Numbered from the stretch's first letter, positions 33,301 to 47,046 are shown. The stretch: DNA of 64,000 nt from Watersipora subatra (GCF_963576615.1 NC_088716.1:57381681-57445680), one strand, 5' to 3'. Made by a program: numbers and translations. Notes: generated from the letters alone by a model not told the origin.

Positions 33301-36300
33301 TTGAATACCACCCAACCATTTCTCAATATGGCCTCAACTTCTTTTAGGTGAGCTTGGAAGAGAAAGCTGAAGCAATCTGCGCTAAAGTGGATATGGTTAT
33401 GGAAAGAGGCATGCCAAATAGACACGCTTTTAGAGGCAGAAACAGTGAGGACAAAATGGCAGCATGGCTAGAGTGCTGCTCTATGGAAGTAGGTTCACTC
33501 TGAGGTTCTTGTACTTGCAGAAAGATATGCAAGCTTACTCTATATTAAAATAGAAACAACACACATTTTATCACATTCAGTTTAATATTGATGACAGTTA
33601 AGAAAGTAGGCTGAACTGCTTTCTGTATTATTCAATTTACCACCATGATAGAGTAGTTGACACTTATTCCTTTGTGCAAAGCTGGTTTTGTCTAGTAATC
33701 CTCCATGTACAAACATTTTTACATCAGGATAAAATCCTACATATTATGAACAGGGTGATGATATGATGGAGTGTTTCACAGAGAGCTATATTAACAAGAT
33801 CAACTCTATGTGTGAAAACTCTAAGCGTAAGAGGCCCAACAGGTGCTGTCAAGGTACTGTTGGTAATTACTCCTCATCTTGTAATTCTCATGCCCTTTAC
33901 CTTTTGGTTACTGCTGTCTATTAAAAACTTCAAGTAATGGATATTCTTCCTAGACATTAACATGACCTCAAGTGCGCATTAGCAACTGACATAAATGCCT
34001 TCAACTTGTTTTACTTTATGAAGTTATTTGAAGTTCTAAAAGAGGAAAAACTCTAAGCAATTTTTACAGTACATGTATACTGTTTGTTAAAAAATCATGA
34101 CTGCTTCATTTAAAAACGGTTTATATATATATAGCAATGGACTGTACTCTGTTATTGTTATTATAATTTTTGCAGTTGAGGATCAAGATCGACTAGACTG
34201 CTTTGAAAGAATCAGAAACAAGACTTGCTCAAAGACAGGTGAGCGGAAATGAAACCACCAGTTTTCTTAAAGCAGACAATGAAATGCTAGTGCTACCATG
34301 AAAATGAGCTTAATGAAATTGTATCTAGCTGTTTGTTTTCTTGTTTCAGCTGAATCCTCTCAGCCCACTTGCAACTATATTTCTAAAGACCTCAACGTGA
34401 CAAGTGAGTGTACATTGCCAGATTAAATAGTGTAGCTTCCGTTTTAAAATTTTCTGTCTGCAACTAAAAGTAGGGCAGAAGGTAAAAGGTAAATTACTGT
34501 CACAACTTGGATCATTATATTAACATCATCAGATTCAGCAGGTGTTTTATAGAAAGGCTATTACAGCTCTGTTGAGGCAGCCAAAGAAGTTATAAATTTG
34601 AAACATCTATAGTTAAAGGGAAAACTTGAGAGATTTACTGTCTTTCTTGCCTTTTTAGTATTTCTACTTTGGACTACATCCAGAGGCTCTAATGCATAGC
34701 CAATTATAACTAAAATTATTACCATATTTATTAATTTTATTGTTTTACTATGAAGCAATACCTGCTCTCAATAGTCACATTTAAGAACTCTTCTATTTAG
34801 GGTAAGTCAGCTATCCAAGCTCATAACTGGTTAACTTGAAAAAATGAGAAGCAACTGATTGAACAATAACATAAGTTCAAACCTCGTTATCAAAAGGAGC
34901 TAATAACTTTTAATATATCAACTGTTGGGTTTTAGTGAGAGGATTTCCACATAGAAATAGGAGTGAAGAAATGGAGGATGGCAACGGACACCAAATTGGA
35001 GAGCGAAGAAAAGGCAATTGGCGTCGATTTAGAGGCATGGAACAAAGAGATGAGCCAATGGCTCAGCAAAACGAGTGGCTTGTAAATCGTAAAAACAGGC
35101 GCATAAGTAAGTTGGCTGAATCACATTTTTTTCTGCGTTTCAGAAAACTGACAGAATAAAATTTTTGTGTTGAACATATATGTGTGGTATTTGTGCCTGC
35201 TGAGTGAATTTCCAGACTAAGCAGCCTTGAAATTGAAATTAGTAATGTGTACAACAAACATACAGTCAGGAGTGGAACTAGTTCACTAGAGGAATTGTGG
35301 ACAGCATGTGATAGTGAGAATGTATAGCAAATATGTCTCCATAATGTTCCTCTAGACCGAAGGCAAAACAAAAGAATGGAAGCTCGAAACCCCAAGATGT
35401 GCTGCAGAGCTGGTAAAATGAGCAGAGCTAATGACACAGAGGCGTCTTGCGATGTCTGCATCAACAACTTTGAGTCATGGGCTGAGAATGATGTGGCAAC
35501 ATCTGACAAGTGCTCGGAGAAGTTCATCTGGTGTTGCATGAATCTTGAGTCTCCTACGTCAAGGTCAGTCATATTTCTAAATCTTAAAATAGTTAGATAT
35601 AAGCTTTTGGAATTTCTGATCCTCCATTTATCAACACCCAAAGAAGGTTGAGCCATATCAAAGATTTCCAACTGGAATACTGCTGACAATCAAAGCATGC
35701 GTTTGTATTTTGATTTACACATATTTGATTACATAGATGCAAACCAAGCTCTATTTTAACATTAAAACGCTCACCTACAATTATAAAAATTTATTAGAAG
35801 TAGTAGCATTCTTTTAAACCTTCTAACATGACTCCGCCACCATGACAAACATAAAACCGCTGTAAACCAAAATGACCATGTTTATCCAGCTTGAACTGTT
35901 TTCTTACAATATAACCACTAGCAAAATCAGTTTTATTTGGTTACCTCTAGCATATTTTTAGCTAAACAAACTTTTTGCTTAACTAATGTTGATAATGATT
36001 CCCTATTGAAATAAGACTATACATAACATGACATAACTGCAAGAGAGGACAACTCTTGGCCAATTTTCTACACCATTATCAGTGTGCAAATTTTATTACC
36101 ATTATTTTTATGATTTACATGTGTTGGATATCATAAAAAAACCCAACTCTGTTAAATGTTAAGACTACAGAAATTACACAAAAAATCAAGTTTTGTGTAA
36201 GAAAATAAGATTAACGATGACTTCCATAGAGTATGATAGTTAAAATTTCTAATTATTTAATTTAAATCAATTATTTCGTTTTGGTATATTTTGGCATTAA

Positions 36301-37188
36301 AACGCTTGCCTGCAATAATGAAAATTTATAAGAAGTAGTAGCAATCTTTTAAATATTTTAACATGACTCCACCACCAGGACAAACATAGAACCGCTGTAA
36401 CCCAAAGAGGACCATGTTTATCCAGCTTGAACTGTTTCCTTACAATATAACCACTAGCAAAAGGAGTTCTATTTGGTTACCTCTAGCACATTTTTAGCTA
36501 AACTGAGTTTTTGCTAAACTAATGTTGATAAGGATTCCCTTTTTAATTAAAGAATATACATTGCATAGCTGCAAAAGAGGACAACTCTTGGACAGTTTGC
36601 TACACCATTATCAGTGTGCAAGTTTTTGTGACAATTTTAGTGAACAAGAAGAAGAGGTGGAAGAGGAAGATGATGACATGAATGATGATTCAGAAAAGAG
36701 ACAACCTCGTCGTAAGTTCTTTTTCTATTTGCTTTAAACCAAATCATGCGGACTACAACTCTTCTAGTTGGCAGCACTTTAAAAAATTACTTTAGTAGAT
36801 AAGAAGCTGATATAGCATAGAATATAAACAAAAAGATTTCAAGCTAACCTGCTAACCTTTGTTCACTGCTTATACTTTATTATTGTCTGCAATGACATTC
36901 TCACTGGTTAATTTGTGTGTCACTGCTAGTACATTTTTGTTGTTTGGCAATGACATTCTTGCCTGCTAACCTGTGTCTCGTGTAGTACGGGTAAAACAAG
37001 TTTATCAACATGCACCTAATAAAATCCCTTCAAATGATTTTATAGGTAACTGGGGATCTAACTACAAGAAAGGGCAACTTCCTGATGGCCTGAGACTAGA
37101 TTCCAAAGGAAGACCGTATTACGTAGACTTTGCATCACCAGATACCAGAAATCGAAAACTGATGAAGAATTACAATGTTGAAGTGTAG
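30386..37188 (+). CDS. Gene 3: secreted Cys-rich acidic/basic protein, ECM1-like, 500 aa, complete
   Basis: Twelve exons: 30386-30497, 30955-31121, 31585-31726, 32886-32971, 33348-33488, 33754-33853, 34176-34238, 34350-34403, 34936-35106, 35356-35563, 36596-36711, 37046-37188. All sites are GT-AG and the phases equal those of gene 2; the sum is 501 codons with the stop. The layout is the same: signal peptide, acidic block, basic block, two CC-x9-CF motifs, second basic block, second Cys-rich block (MCC, CDVC, WCC), acidic stretch, Tyr/Lys-rich tail. Length differences to gene 2 are whole codons (exons 2, 11 and 12 each one longer), as expected under selection for an open frame. Exons 11b and 11c are absent. 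Intron 3 holds a MITE and intron 10 a tandem duplication with a dead copy of the exon 11 start. AATAAA at 37,557-37,562 is a possible polyA signal. Confidence 0.85.
32235..32593. mobile_element. MITE, second copy, in intron 3 of gene 3
   Basis: The ends are AGCCTGGTTCCCATAT and, read inward, AGCCTGGTTCCCTTAT, between TAA and TTA. Inverted relative to the copy at 28,266-28,613 (compare 'atttgcgcagc' and 'ctcggcggcatc' on opposite strands). Gene 2 lacks it, so it entered after the split. Confidence 0.8.
35700..36600. repeat. Tandem duplication in intron 10 of gene 3 with a decoy exon 11 start
   Basis: Two direct copies, about 480 bp apart, of the block containing 'accatgtttatccagcttga' and ending at the exon 11 start. 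The first copy (near 36,040-36,105) repeats 'ctacaccattatcagtgtgc' but its acceptor gacag has become gccaa, so only the second copy at 36,596 can be spliced. Genes 1, 2 and 4 have one copy. Confidence 0.75.
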
Positions 37189-38345
37189 TCTCTAACTTCT
37201 TGATAAATTGGCAGAAGATAAATTTCAAAGCTTATTATATCCTGAAGTATTTTCCTCATTAATTTAGAAAATATTTTCCATTGCTATTAAAACCTGGTTA
37301 CAACTTGTAACATCTCGGAATTCTTTTACATTTATTGCAACTTTTACATAAAGGTTTCTGATTTTTTATCTAAAAACCTTTATGAACCTTTATAATTTTG
37401 TAAAATACTGCTTTCATGCTTGTTATAATTATACAAACTTTATGATGTTTTGTAAAATATATTAAAAAAAGAACAATCCTCTGTGTAGTGGTTTTATAAA
37501 TACTAGCCCAGCTTTTATTCATACCGCATTGTCAGAAAGAAGTAAAACTAGATTACAATAAATATCCTGGACTATTTTTGGATTTAGACAGTACGGAGAT
37601 TGATCAAGGATATACGCTGTAGGTAATCAAATAGACAACTGTACCATAAACTAGGATTTAAACTCATTTAAGAACTCATTTTAACTAAACTTTATTGAAC
37701 AATTGAATAGCTAAATTTTCACAAAACTGTCAAAAATGTAGGTTTTGTATACTAAACTATCATCTAAAACTGAGCTGCCATGATTGCAGCTTACCTACTA
37801 GTTAGCATCTCTAAATTCACTTAACTAAATTAACTTGTTAAGTAATGGCAATAGTATAGTGAACTCCTATATCAATATCAAGTACTCCAAGTTGATGTGT
37901 ATTGCGGTCGCTATTGTCTAACACCCATTCATGAGAGGCTATAATAAATGGCAATGAATCTATATTATAATATTAAGTTATTTTTAAGTGTACTGCTTCA
38001 TTTGATGTCGGCAATAACAAAAACATAGTTTAGTGACTCTCGATGAAATAATGCAAATTGCTGAACATAAACATAGACCTTTGAAAATTGCATACAAAAG
38101 TTTTACAGCTTTATTTAAAAAAAAAAATTAAACACATATCTATTACTTATTAGCCTAGAGAGTGACAAATCGTTGTTTAAAATTTAAACATTTGTTTATT
38201 TATTTGACCACTCATTCATTCATTTATTCATTCATCTTTCATTAATTAATTAATTAATTCATTCATTCATTCGATGTTTGGCATGTTTGTTTATTCACTC
38301 ATTCATTCTCTTACTCCACTTACTAGCACACTCACCCTAGAGCTG
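37189..38345. other. 3' flank of gene 3, no gene seen
   Basis: A shortened version of the 3' flank, with a deletion near 37,650-37,690. No Tigger element: at about 38,137 the site is empty ('aaacacatatctattac'). A short ATTC/ATTA microsatellite lies at about 38,205-38,280. Confidence 0.65.
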
Positions 38346-38663
38346 CCTTGCCAGCTGATTTGCTAGCAGAGTTTTTTGTGGCCAATATGTGAATGATTTT
38401 ATGGGAGTTATTGGCACGATTGTTCCTTTCATACCAGGATTAGTTTGAACTTAGAGTAGGCAATGTGGCCACTTTTTTAGCAGGGTCAGATGACCTTAGC
38501 TGATATATTTTTAGTAAGCCAAGATTAACATATTGTTGACTGCTTACTGCTAAGTTTCTGGTGTATGTTTTGAGCAAGGTTACCAATTATTTCACACTGC
38601 CCAGCTCATCACTAATAATGGAAAACTAAACGGAGGACAATCTTTTGCTAGCATCATCTGCAT

Positions 38664-38805
38664 AAACTATTATTGCACCAGCATAATAATTAAAGCAAAT
38701 ACTTCAATTATTATGCTGGTGCAATAATAATTGAACGTGAGCACTAATCCCATTAATATCACCCTTCAGTGGTGCTATCAATAAAATTATCACTCACGTT
38801 TGAAG
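38664..38805. repeat. Double hairpin block upstream of gene 4
   Basis: Third copy of the block. The first stem is perfect here ('tattattgcaccagcataat' and its inverse); the second stem is weaker because one side reads 'caataaaattatcactcac'. Confidence 0.8.
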
Positions 38806-40143
38806 CTATGACAAAAAATTTACACAAGTGCGAAAAAGAAATAAGGCGCCTCCTTCAAATCACAATGCGTGTACATACATGATTCACTGCGAAAGTGATT
38901 TTATTGACTACTCAAACTGAAAACTGGTCTAGAATCGTCCACCAATCGGGCACAGGCCTATTTATATAAGCTATACCTCTTTTACAATTCTTATAGAATA
39001 TTTATATATTCTATAATAGAATATAAAATATTCTAGTGAAATATTTTAACAACCTTCACTACAGAAACCTTTTTGCATAACATTCTCCTTGAAAGCGGAA
39101 GAAATACTTAGATGTCGGTATCTTTACCATAAAATGGCATCAAAAAATTAACTTTTTGTTGGCTTTGTTAAAACTGATCTTGTTTGTAAAATCTATCGAC
39201 GAATATACGTTTAAGGATTTAAATTTTGCAATCGATGTTTGTAACTTTTTTGATAATAATAAACTGAACCCTAGCACTAGTTCATGCGTCAAGGACAACA
39301 TATTTTGAAGGAGCAACAGACAGTAGGGTGAGCACGCCTGATCTAAAATAAACACTACATCTATTGTATATGCAAACCTCAAAACAACCAAATAATTAAA
39401 AATAAACTTGCACAAAATTTTCAATTTCATCAAAACGTATCGGTATTTTTTATCATTTGCGATTATTTTTGTTGTTTGAGGTGATCTGACTGCCAAGATG
39501 TTTTAAAATTAAAATCGACAATACTTGCTTTTGATAAAACTGCCCAAAAAACTTACATATAATGGCACATGTTGACAGTGTACCTTTAGTATCCTTATGC
39601 AGACAAGTCTTTTTCGTTATTGCTTAGCCCTGCGCAAGATTTTTTAGTTGCAGGTGCAATAACAAAATGTGGAAACAACAAAGATTTTGCAAGAAATTTA
39701 GAAAAGCTTTTGCGGTGAATGTTGCCATTTAAATAGAGAATGTTGTTGGTAAAACAAAGCGAAGGAGATAGGAGGTGGTATGAGAATGTGGTCACTTTCA
39801 CTTGACATGTATCTTGACACAATAAACAGCTGCTATCGCTGACTCTTGTTCTATCACCCCTTCTTCTAATAAATGCCTTCTGATTCACAGCCATCAGCAA
39901 TAATCGCTCATTCTGTGGTTAAATTAGTATTACCAAACTATCCAGTTTCAATAACAGTAGTTGTAAATAGATAAGACACAAAATTTAGCCCTTTCCCTAT
40001 GTGAACAGAAAAGAGGAACATGCTTATGCTCCAGCAAGTTGTGATGGACAACAGACTACACCTCAGAGGTCAGACCATTTGGCTGTATTTGTATTCCAGC
40101 CACTTGGTTGTTATGAAACTATGACAAGGCAAAACAGGGAAGG

Positions 40144-40151
40144 TATATAAG
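40144..40151 (+). promoter_or_regulatory. TATA box of gene 4
   Basis: TATATAAG, 61 bp before the ATG at 40,205. The promoter is preserved although the gene body is broken, so a non-coding or truncated transcript is still possible. Confidence 0.7.
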
Positions 40152-40204
40152 ACACGCTGCCTCCCAAAAGCAGCATTCAGTGAGCAAATATCTATACAGC
40201 AACC

Positions 40205-43200
40205 ATGAGACAGTTTGTAGTGGAGATTCTTCTAGGACTAGCTATACTTTCCACAACTAGTCATGCAAAGGGTAGTGGCATGAAGCAAGAGAAAGTCAAG
40301 ATGAACTCGTACGACGATAAGTTATACAGTTTAGTTTTTTAACTACTTACAGTAGTTTTCGACTGCTTTGAAAGAATTAGAAACAAGACTTGCTCAAAGA
40401 CAGGTTAGCTGAAATGAAACCATCAGTTTTCTTAAAACGGATAACCCAAACTTAGTTCTAATTGGCCAACAACTTTTTAATGAACCAGTTAAATATTAGC
40501 ACAGTTATCCTCCCAATAAAATTCTAGCACTACCATGAAAATTACTTGATGAGCTTAAATGGAATTTTATCTACATGTAGCTGTTTGTTTTCTTGTTTCA
40601 GCTGAACCCTCTCAGCCCACTTGCAACTATATTCTTAAAGACCGCAACGTGACAAGTGAATGTGCATTGCTAGATTAAATAGTGTAGCTCTTGTTTTAAA
40701 ATTTTCGGTCTGCAATTAAACAAAAAGGGAAGAAGGTGAAAGGTAAATTACTGTCATAACTTTGATCATTATATTAACACCATCAGATTCAGCAGTTGCT
40801 TTATAGAAATGCTATAAAAGTTGAAGTTGTCAAAGAAGTTATAAATTAAAAAGATCTTTAGTTAAAAGGGAAAACATTGAAACGTTTACTGCTTTTCTTA
40901 CCTTTCCAGCACTTATTAATGAAAATCTGAAATTTAGCTGTTGAGACATCTACATCTGCATCTACATCTACATCTACTTTGTACTACATCCAGAGACTCT
41001 AAGGCGTAGCCAATTATAATTAAAGTTATTACCATGTTTAGTATTTCTATTGTTTTACTATGAAGCAATACCTGATCTTGATAGTCACATTTAAGAGCTC
41101 TTCTATTGAGGGTAAGTCAGCTATCCACGCTCATAATTGGTTAGCTTAAACGAATAAGATGAGAAGCAACTGATGGAATGATAACAAAAGTTCAAACTTA
41201 GTTATCAAAAGGAGCTAATAACTTTTAATATATCAACTGTTGGGTTTTAGTGAGAGGATTTCCACATAACAATAAAAGTAAAGAAATGGAAGATGGCAAG
41301 GAACACCGAAATGGAGAACGAAGGAAAGGCAATTGGCGTCGACTTGGAGGCATGAACAAAGAGCCAATGGCTCAGCAAAACGAGCGGGTTGTAGACCGTA
41401 AAAACAGGCGCATAAGTAAGTTGGCTGAGTCACACCTTTTGTTGAGTTTCAGGAAACTGACTAAATAAAAGTTTTGTGTTCAACATGTATATGTGATATA
41501 TATGCCTGCTGAGTAGATTACCAGACTAAGCAGCTCCGAAATTGAAATTAGTAATGTGCACAACAAACAATGCTATACTGTAAATGTTGAGCCAGGAATA
41601 GAACTAGCTCACTAGAGGAATTGTGGACAGCATGAGGTGATAGTGAGAATGTATAGTAAATATGCCTCCAATGTTTCTCTAGACCAAAAGCAAAACAAAA
41701 GAATGGAAGCTCGAGACCCCGAAACGTGCTGCAGAGCTGGTAAAATGAGCCAAGCTAATGACACAGAGGCGTCTTGCGATGTCTGCATCAGTAACTTTGA
41801 GTCGTGGGCTGAGAATGATATGTCAACATCTGACAAGTGCTCGGAGAAGTTTATCCGGTGTTGTATGAACCTTGAGGCTTCTATGTCAAGGACAGTCATA
41901 TTTCTGAATCTTAAAATAGTTAGACAAAGGCTTTTGAAATTTCTGATCCCCCATTTATCAACACCCAAAGAAGGTTGAGCCATCTCAAAGATTTCCAACT
42001 TGAATACTACTGTCAATCAAAGCATGTGCTTGTATTATGATTTACACATATTTGATTTCATAAAAGCAAACCGAGCTCTGTTAAAATGTTAACACTATAA
42101 ACATTACACAAAAAATCAAGTTTTTTGTAAAAAAAGATTCATGACAATTTTTATGTAGTATGATAGTTAAATTTTCTAATTATTTAATTTTGAGCTAATT
42201 ATTTAATTTTGTATATTTGACATTAAAACGCTTGGCCTACAATAATAACAATTTGTAAAAAGTAGTAGCATTCTTTTAAACCTTTTAACTCATGTTAAAA
42301 GGTTGCTCCACCACCATGACAAACATAAAACTGCTGTAAACCATAATGACCATGTTTATCCAGCTTGAACTGTTTTCTTACAATATAACTACTAGCAAAA
42401 GCAGTTTTATTTGGTTGCCACATAACATATTTTTAGCTGAACAGACTTTCTGCTGAACTAATGTTGATAATGATTCCCAATTGAATTAAAAAATATACAT
42501 CGCATAATTGCAAGAGAGGACAACTCTCGTCCAATTTGCTACATCATTTTCAGTGTGGAATTTTTTCTGACAATTTTAGTGAACAAGAAGAAGAAAAGGA
42601 AGAGGTAGATGATGACATGAATGATGATTCAGAAGAAAGACAATCTCACTGTAAGTTTTTTGTCCATTTGGTTTAAACCAACTCATGCATAGTACAACTC
42701 TTCTAGTTGACAGCGCTTTAAAGAACTATTTTAGTAAATAGGAAGCTGCTGATATAGCATAGAATATAAACAAAAATATTTCAAGCTATATGTGATGCTT
42801 TTATTGGTAGAATTTGACAGCTGTGCTGCTGGTGAAGGATGAAGCAATGACACAGGAGAATTGGGTATTATATCGGAGTGCTTCGATGGAAGGTTAGAAT
42901 TGGAAAAATCTCAGCCAGAACATAGCGACAAGTGCTTCTCTTTGTTCGTGAACTGCTGCACTACCCCAAATCACGGTGAGTTTACCATAAATCTTTGAAA
43001 CATTCATTGTCAGCAGCACGATGTCTTACTGAAGTACAAATAATGGACACTGTAGTTAATATGTTTTTCTAGTTATAGTTTATGCATGAATCGTCATATA
43101 AGCTCTGACACACATGATTATGATAGTGTTGTTTTATTTTTAGCCCAAATAAGGAAAACAAAGACAAGATGCCAAAACGTATGTAACACATCTTACTAAA

Positions 43201-43952
43201 TGTTGGTATAAGAGCTCCCAAATGCAAATGTATACTGTTTAATAAATGTGTGGTACTCTCTCTTTATCATTTTTACAATTTGATGTTGATATATAACATA
43301 ATAAGAAATGATAACAAAAAATGCCTCTTTTAAAATGTCGTGTACTCTCTCTTTCTTACGATTTACACTACTTGATGTTGATATATAATATAAGAAATGA
43401 TAACAAAAATACAAAATGCCTCTTTTAACTAACTTGCTTTGCAGTAACATTCCCACCTGCCCACCTGTGTCACTGCTTATACTTTTTTGTTGTCTGCAAC
43501 GACATTCTCACCTGCTAACTTGTGTCACTGCTAGTACATTCTTGTTTGCAATGATATTCTCATCCTCTAATCTGTGTCACTGCTTATACTTTCCTGTTGT
43601 CTGCGACGACATTCTCACTGGCTAACTTGTATCACTGCTAGTACATTCTTGTTGTTTGCAATGACATTCTCACCTGCTACCTTGTGTCACTGCTAGCACT
43701 TTTTGTTGTTTCGCAATGACGTTCTTGCCTGCTAACCCGGTGTCTGGTGTAGTATGGGTAAAATAAATTTATCAAAAAGCACTTAATAAAATCCCTTTAA
43801 ATGAACTTACAGGTAACTGGAGATCTAACTACAAGAAAGGTGAACTTCCTAATGACTTGAGACAAAATTCCAAAGGAAGACCCTATTAAACAGACTTTGC
43901 ATCACCAGATACCAAGGATCGAAAAGTGAAGAATTACAACATTGAAGCGTAG
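40205..43952 (+). pseudogene. Gene 4: decayed copy of the ECM1-like gene
   Basis: Exon 1 (40205-40316) still has ATG and a signal peptide, but its donor reads ATAAGT instead of GTAAGT. Exons 2-6 are deleted: intron 1 runs directly into the middle of exon 7 (remnant 40360-40403), about 3.7 kb missing compared with gene 3. Exons 8 (40602-40655), 9 (41251-41415, an in-frame loss of 6 bp), 10 (41683-41890, donor GA), 11 (ends 42650, acceptor gone), 11b (42821-42975, in-frame TGA), 11c (43144-43178) and 12 (43813-43952, TAA at 43,887-43,889) follow. At least six independent lesions rule out the normal product. It retains exons 11b and 11c like gene 1. Confidence 0.88.
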
Positions 43953-45370
43953 TCTTTAACTTCCTGATAAATTGGCAGAAGATAAATTTCAAAGCTTACT
44001 ATATCCTGAAGTATTTTCCTGATTAATTTAGAAAATATTTTCCATTGCTACCAAAAACTTGGTTACAACTTGTAACATCTCAGAATTCTTTTACATTTAT
44101 TGCAACCTTTACATAAAGTTTTCTGATTTTTACTCAAAAAACCTTTATGAACCTTTATAATTTTGTAAAATACTGCTTTCATGCTTTTTATATACAAACT
44201 TAATGATGTTTTGTAAAATATATTAAAAAGGAACAATTTTCTGTTTAGTGGTTTTATGAATACTAGCCCAGCTTTAGTTCATACCGCAATGTCAAAAGAA
44301 AGTAAAAATAGATTACAATAAAAATCCTAGACTATGTTTGGATATAGACAGTACGGAGATTGATCAAGGATATACGCTGTAGGTAATCAGATAAACAACT
44401 GTACCATAAACTATGATTTAAGCTACCGCTACTTCATATAGAATATGCAACCAAGGACAAAGTAGAAGAGCTACAGCTTCTGGAGAGTACAGTTACTATG
44501 AACATAAATGGCAGAAAATTTTATGACTGAACATTTTTTGAGTTATTCTTCATTCTCTCTCAAACTCATTTAACGACACATAAACACAAGTGAGCACAAG
44601 TGGGCTTAAATGTGTTATATGGTCAATGAGCCCTTACTCAAGTCAACTATGGCTTCTGAAAATACTATATACTATCCAGATATAATAATGAGCCATCAGC
44701 GTACAACTATCTGCAGTTCCATCAATTTAAAACTTTAGCTGAAGAAAGCCTGAGATTACACTAGTCTCTAGAAACTTCATTTGACATAACTTGTAATCTC
44801 TTGACTCGTTTATTAAACTAGAATTACTCAGACTTAGCAAGATAAGTCACTGAAACCACTAAGTCTTGTTCACCACTAGTATCAGTTTTACTAGCATCTC
44901 TAAATTCACTTAATTAAATTAACTTGCTAAGTAATGGCATTAGTACAGTGAACTCCTTTATCAATATCAAGTACTTCAAGTTAATGGGTATTATGGTTGC
45001 TATTGTCTAACACCCATTCATGAGAGGCTATAATAAATGGCAATGAATCTATATTATAATATTAAGTTAAAGTTATTTTACGTGTACTGCTTCATTTGAT
45101 GTCGGCAATAACAAAAACATAATTTAGTGACTCTCGATGAAACAATGCAAATTGCTGAACATAAATAGAGACCTTTGAAAATTGCGTACAAAAGTTTCAC
45201 AACTTTATTTAAAAAGAAAATTCAAACACGTATCTATTACTTATCAGCCTAGAAAGTGACAAATGACTGTTTAAAATTTACACATTCGTTTTTTCATGTG
45301 ACCATTATTCATTCATTCATTCATTCATTCATTCATTCATTCATTCATTCATTAATTCATTCATTCATTT
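43953..45370. other. 3' flank of gene 4 and (ATTC)n microsatellite
   Basis: Aligned with the other 3' flanks. The Tigger site is empty at about 45,229 ('cacgtatctattacttatcag'). (ATTC)n lies at 45,303-45,370. No gene seen. The duplicated unit fades out at about 45,790. Confidence 0.65.
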
Positions 45371-45799
45371 GGTCTTTGGCATATTTGTTTAATCATTCCT
45401 TCATTCTCTTACTTGTTCCCTCACAAGTTTTATATAATGAAACTTGACTCTACTTCTTAGCACACTCGCCCTAAAGCTGCCACACCAGCTGATTTGCAAG
45501 CAGAGTTTTTGTGGCCAATATCTGAATGATTTTACGGGAGTTATTGGCACGATTTTTTCCGTTCATACCAAGATGAGGTTGAACTTAGAGCAGGCAACTC
45601 GGCCATTTTTTAGCAGGGTTAGATGACCTTAGCTAATATATTTTTAGTGAGCCAAGGTTAAAATTTTGTTGACTGCTTACTGCTAAGTGTCTGTTTTTAG
45701 CAAGGTTACCAATTATTTCACACCGCCCAGTTCATCACTCATAATGTATAACTATAGGGAGGACGATCTTTTGATAACATCATCTGCTTCAATATATAT

Positions 45800-46088
45800 A
45801 AATAAATTGTTTCCTCAACCCGGTTAACCCGTATGGGTGGTAATTTCTACTCTAACTCGGGGCTCCTACCAGAGACCTGGGAGTTTGAGCACTCGCCTCA
45901 AGATGTTAGCTGTTCCCTATAGCACACTTTTCTGCAACTCACCTGAGTTGATTGCTGTCGGTATCTGGGCAAGCCACATTTTATGCGCCGGTGTTATTGC
46001 GCCCAGTGCCCCAAAGACTACTGGAATTACAGTTGTTCTTACATCCCAGCATTTTTCAATCTCTTCTCCAAGAGGGAGATATTTCTCT
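45800..46088 (-). mobile_element. Non-LTR retrotransposon (LINE), 5'-truncated 3' end
   Basis: The minus strand from about 46,085 reads EKYLPLGEEIEKCWDVRTT, VIPVVFGALG, then LQKSVL, a TAG, GTANILRRVLKLPGLW and a stop, followed by a short 3' end. The block 'VIPVV.GALG' followed by 'LQKS.L.GTA.ILRR.L' is the familiar region after the reverse transcriptase domain of one group of animal LINEs. The in-frame TAG and the truncation make it a dead insertion. Confidence 0.75.
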
Positions 46089-46092
46089 ACCT

Positions 46093-46104
46093 TTATATAT
46101 ACAC

Positions 46105-46144
<40 letters not shown>

Positions 46145-46150
46145 GTATAT
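46093..46150. repeat. (TA)n microsatellite
   Basis: TA-rich run with TATG variants between the LINE end and the next element. Confidence 0.9.
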
Positions 46151-46159
46151 ATGTATGTA

Positions 46160-46920
46160 CAGTAAAACATGGATAACTCGAACTTCACGGGACCGAGCGA
46201 AAGTGTTCGAATTATCAGAGCGTTCAAGTTATCAGAGCACTGTCACAAGTCCATGTATTTACTTATTTATTAGTAGATACATGTACATATACAAACTATA
46301 ATATAAATCAAAAGCACAAATGGCTTGTTTCAAATTAAATGCTTCTAATGTAAAGTTTAAAAGGTTTTTATCAAAAAGTATAGAGATTTTTCTATCCCTT
46401 GAGATTGGTTTGTTGTTTGAGGTGATGTTATTGCCAGGACGTTTTTTAGATTGACATTGGCAAAACCTGATCGTTGTTGAAATGCTCAAAAGAAAAGACA
46501 TCTTTTTCTTTTGAGCGTTTTACCCACGATCAATTTTGCCGATTTTTCTTGAAGTTTATGCAAAGATTACCTCACTTTACCTTGCTTCCGAAGGGCGATC
46601 GCTAGGCGGATGTTTGGTATGAATCAAATTTTACCAAACTTTTAGAAAAGTTGTTGACAAAAATATTTTGCCGATGGTGGTAATAACGACGCCTATGAAT
46701 TACGAAAAGTTGAGGTTTACCTCTATGGCTTGGATTAAAGTGATTTTCTAAAGCGATAACAACCGTTTCGGTAGCCGCTGGGCAAAAAACAGTTTGAGTT
46801 AAAAGTGTTGAGTTCGAGTTATCTATAGCAATTTATCATTACGTGGGAACAGACCAAAGAAACTGTTCGAATTAACCATGTGTTCGAGCTATCCGTAGGC
46901 GAGTTATCCATGTTTGACTG
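46160..46920. mobile_element. Tigger-like MITE T1, 761 bp
   Basis: The ends are CAGTAAAACATGGATAACTC and, read inward from the right, CAGTCAAACATGGATAACTC. TA stands on both sides. The middle holds an inverted repeat built on 'ctcaaaagaaaa' (about 46,484-46,516). A second copy (49,383-50,501) runs in the opposite direction. The ends with 'CAGTcaAaCatggaTAaCTCgAA' and the TA target fit the Tigger/pogo group. A minus-strand 80-codon frame is shared by both copies but looks like a by-product of sequence identity. Confidence 0.82.
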
Positions 46921-47011
46921 TATATATATATATATATATATACATCTATATATATATGTATATATATACATGTATATATATATGATAAGTAATCTATATA
47001 TACAGTATACA

Positions 47012-47046
<35 letters not shown>

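Noticed and set aside
35063-35689. 208-codon minus-strand ORF over exons 9-10 of gene 3
   Set aside because: It is antisense to real exons and crosses an intron; the versions in other copies are broken differently.
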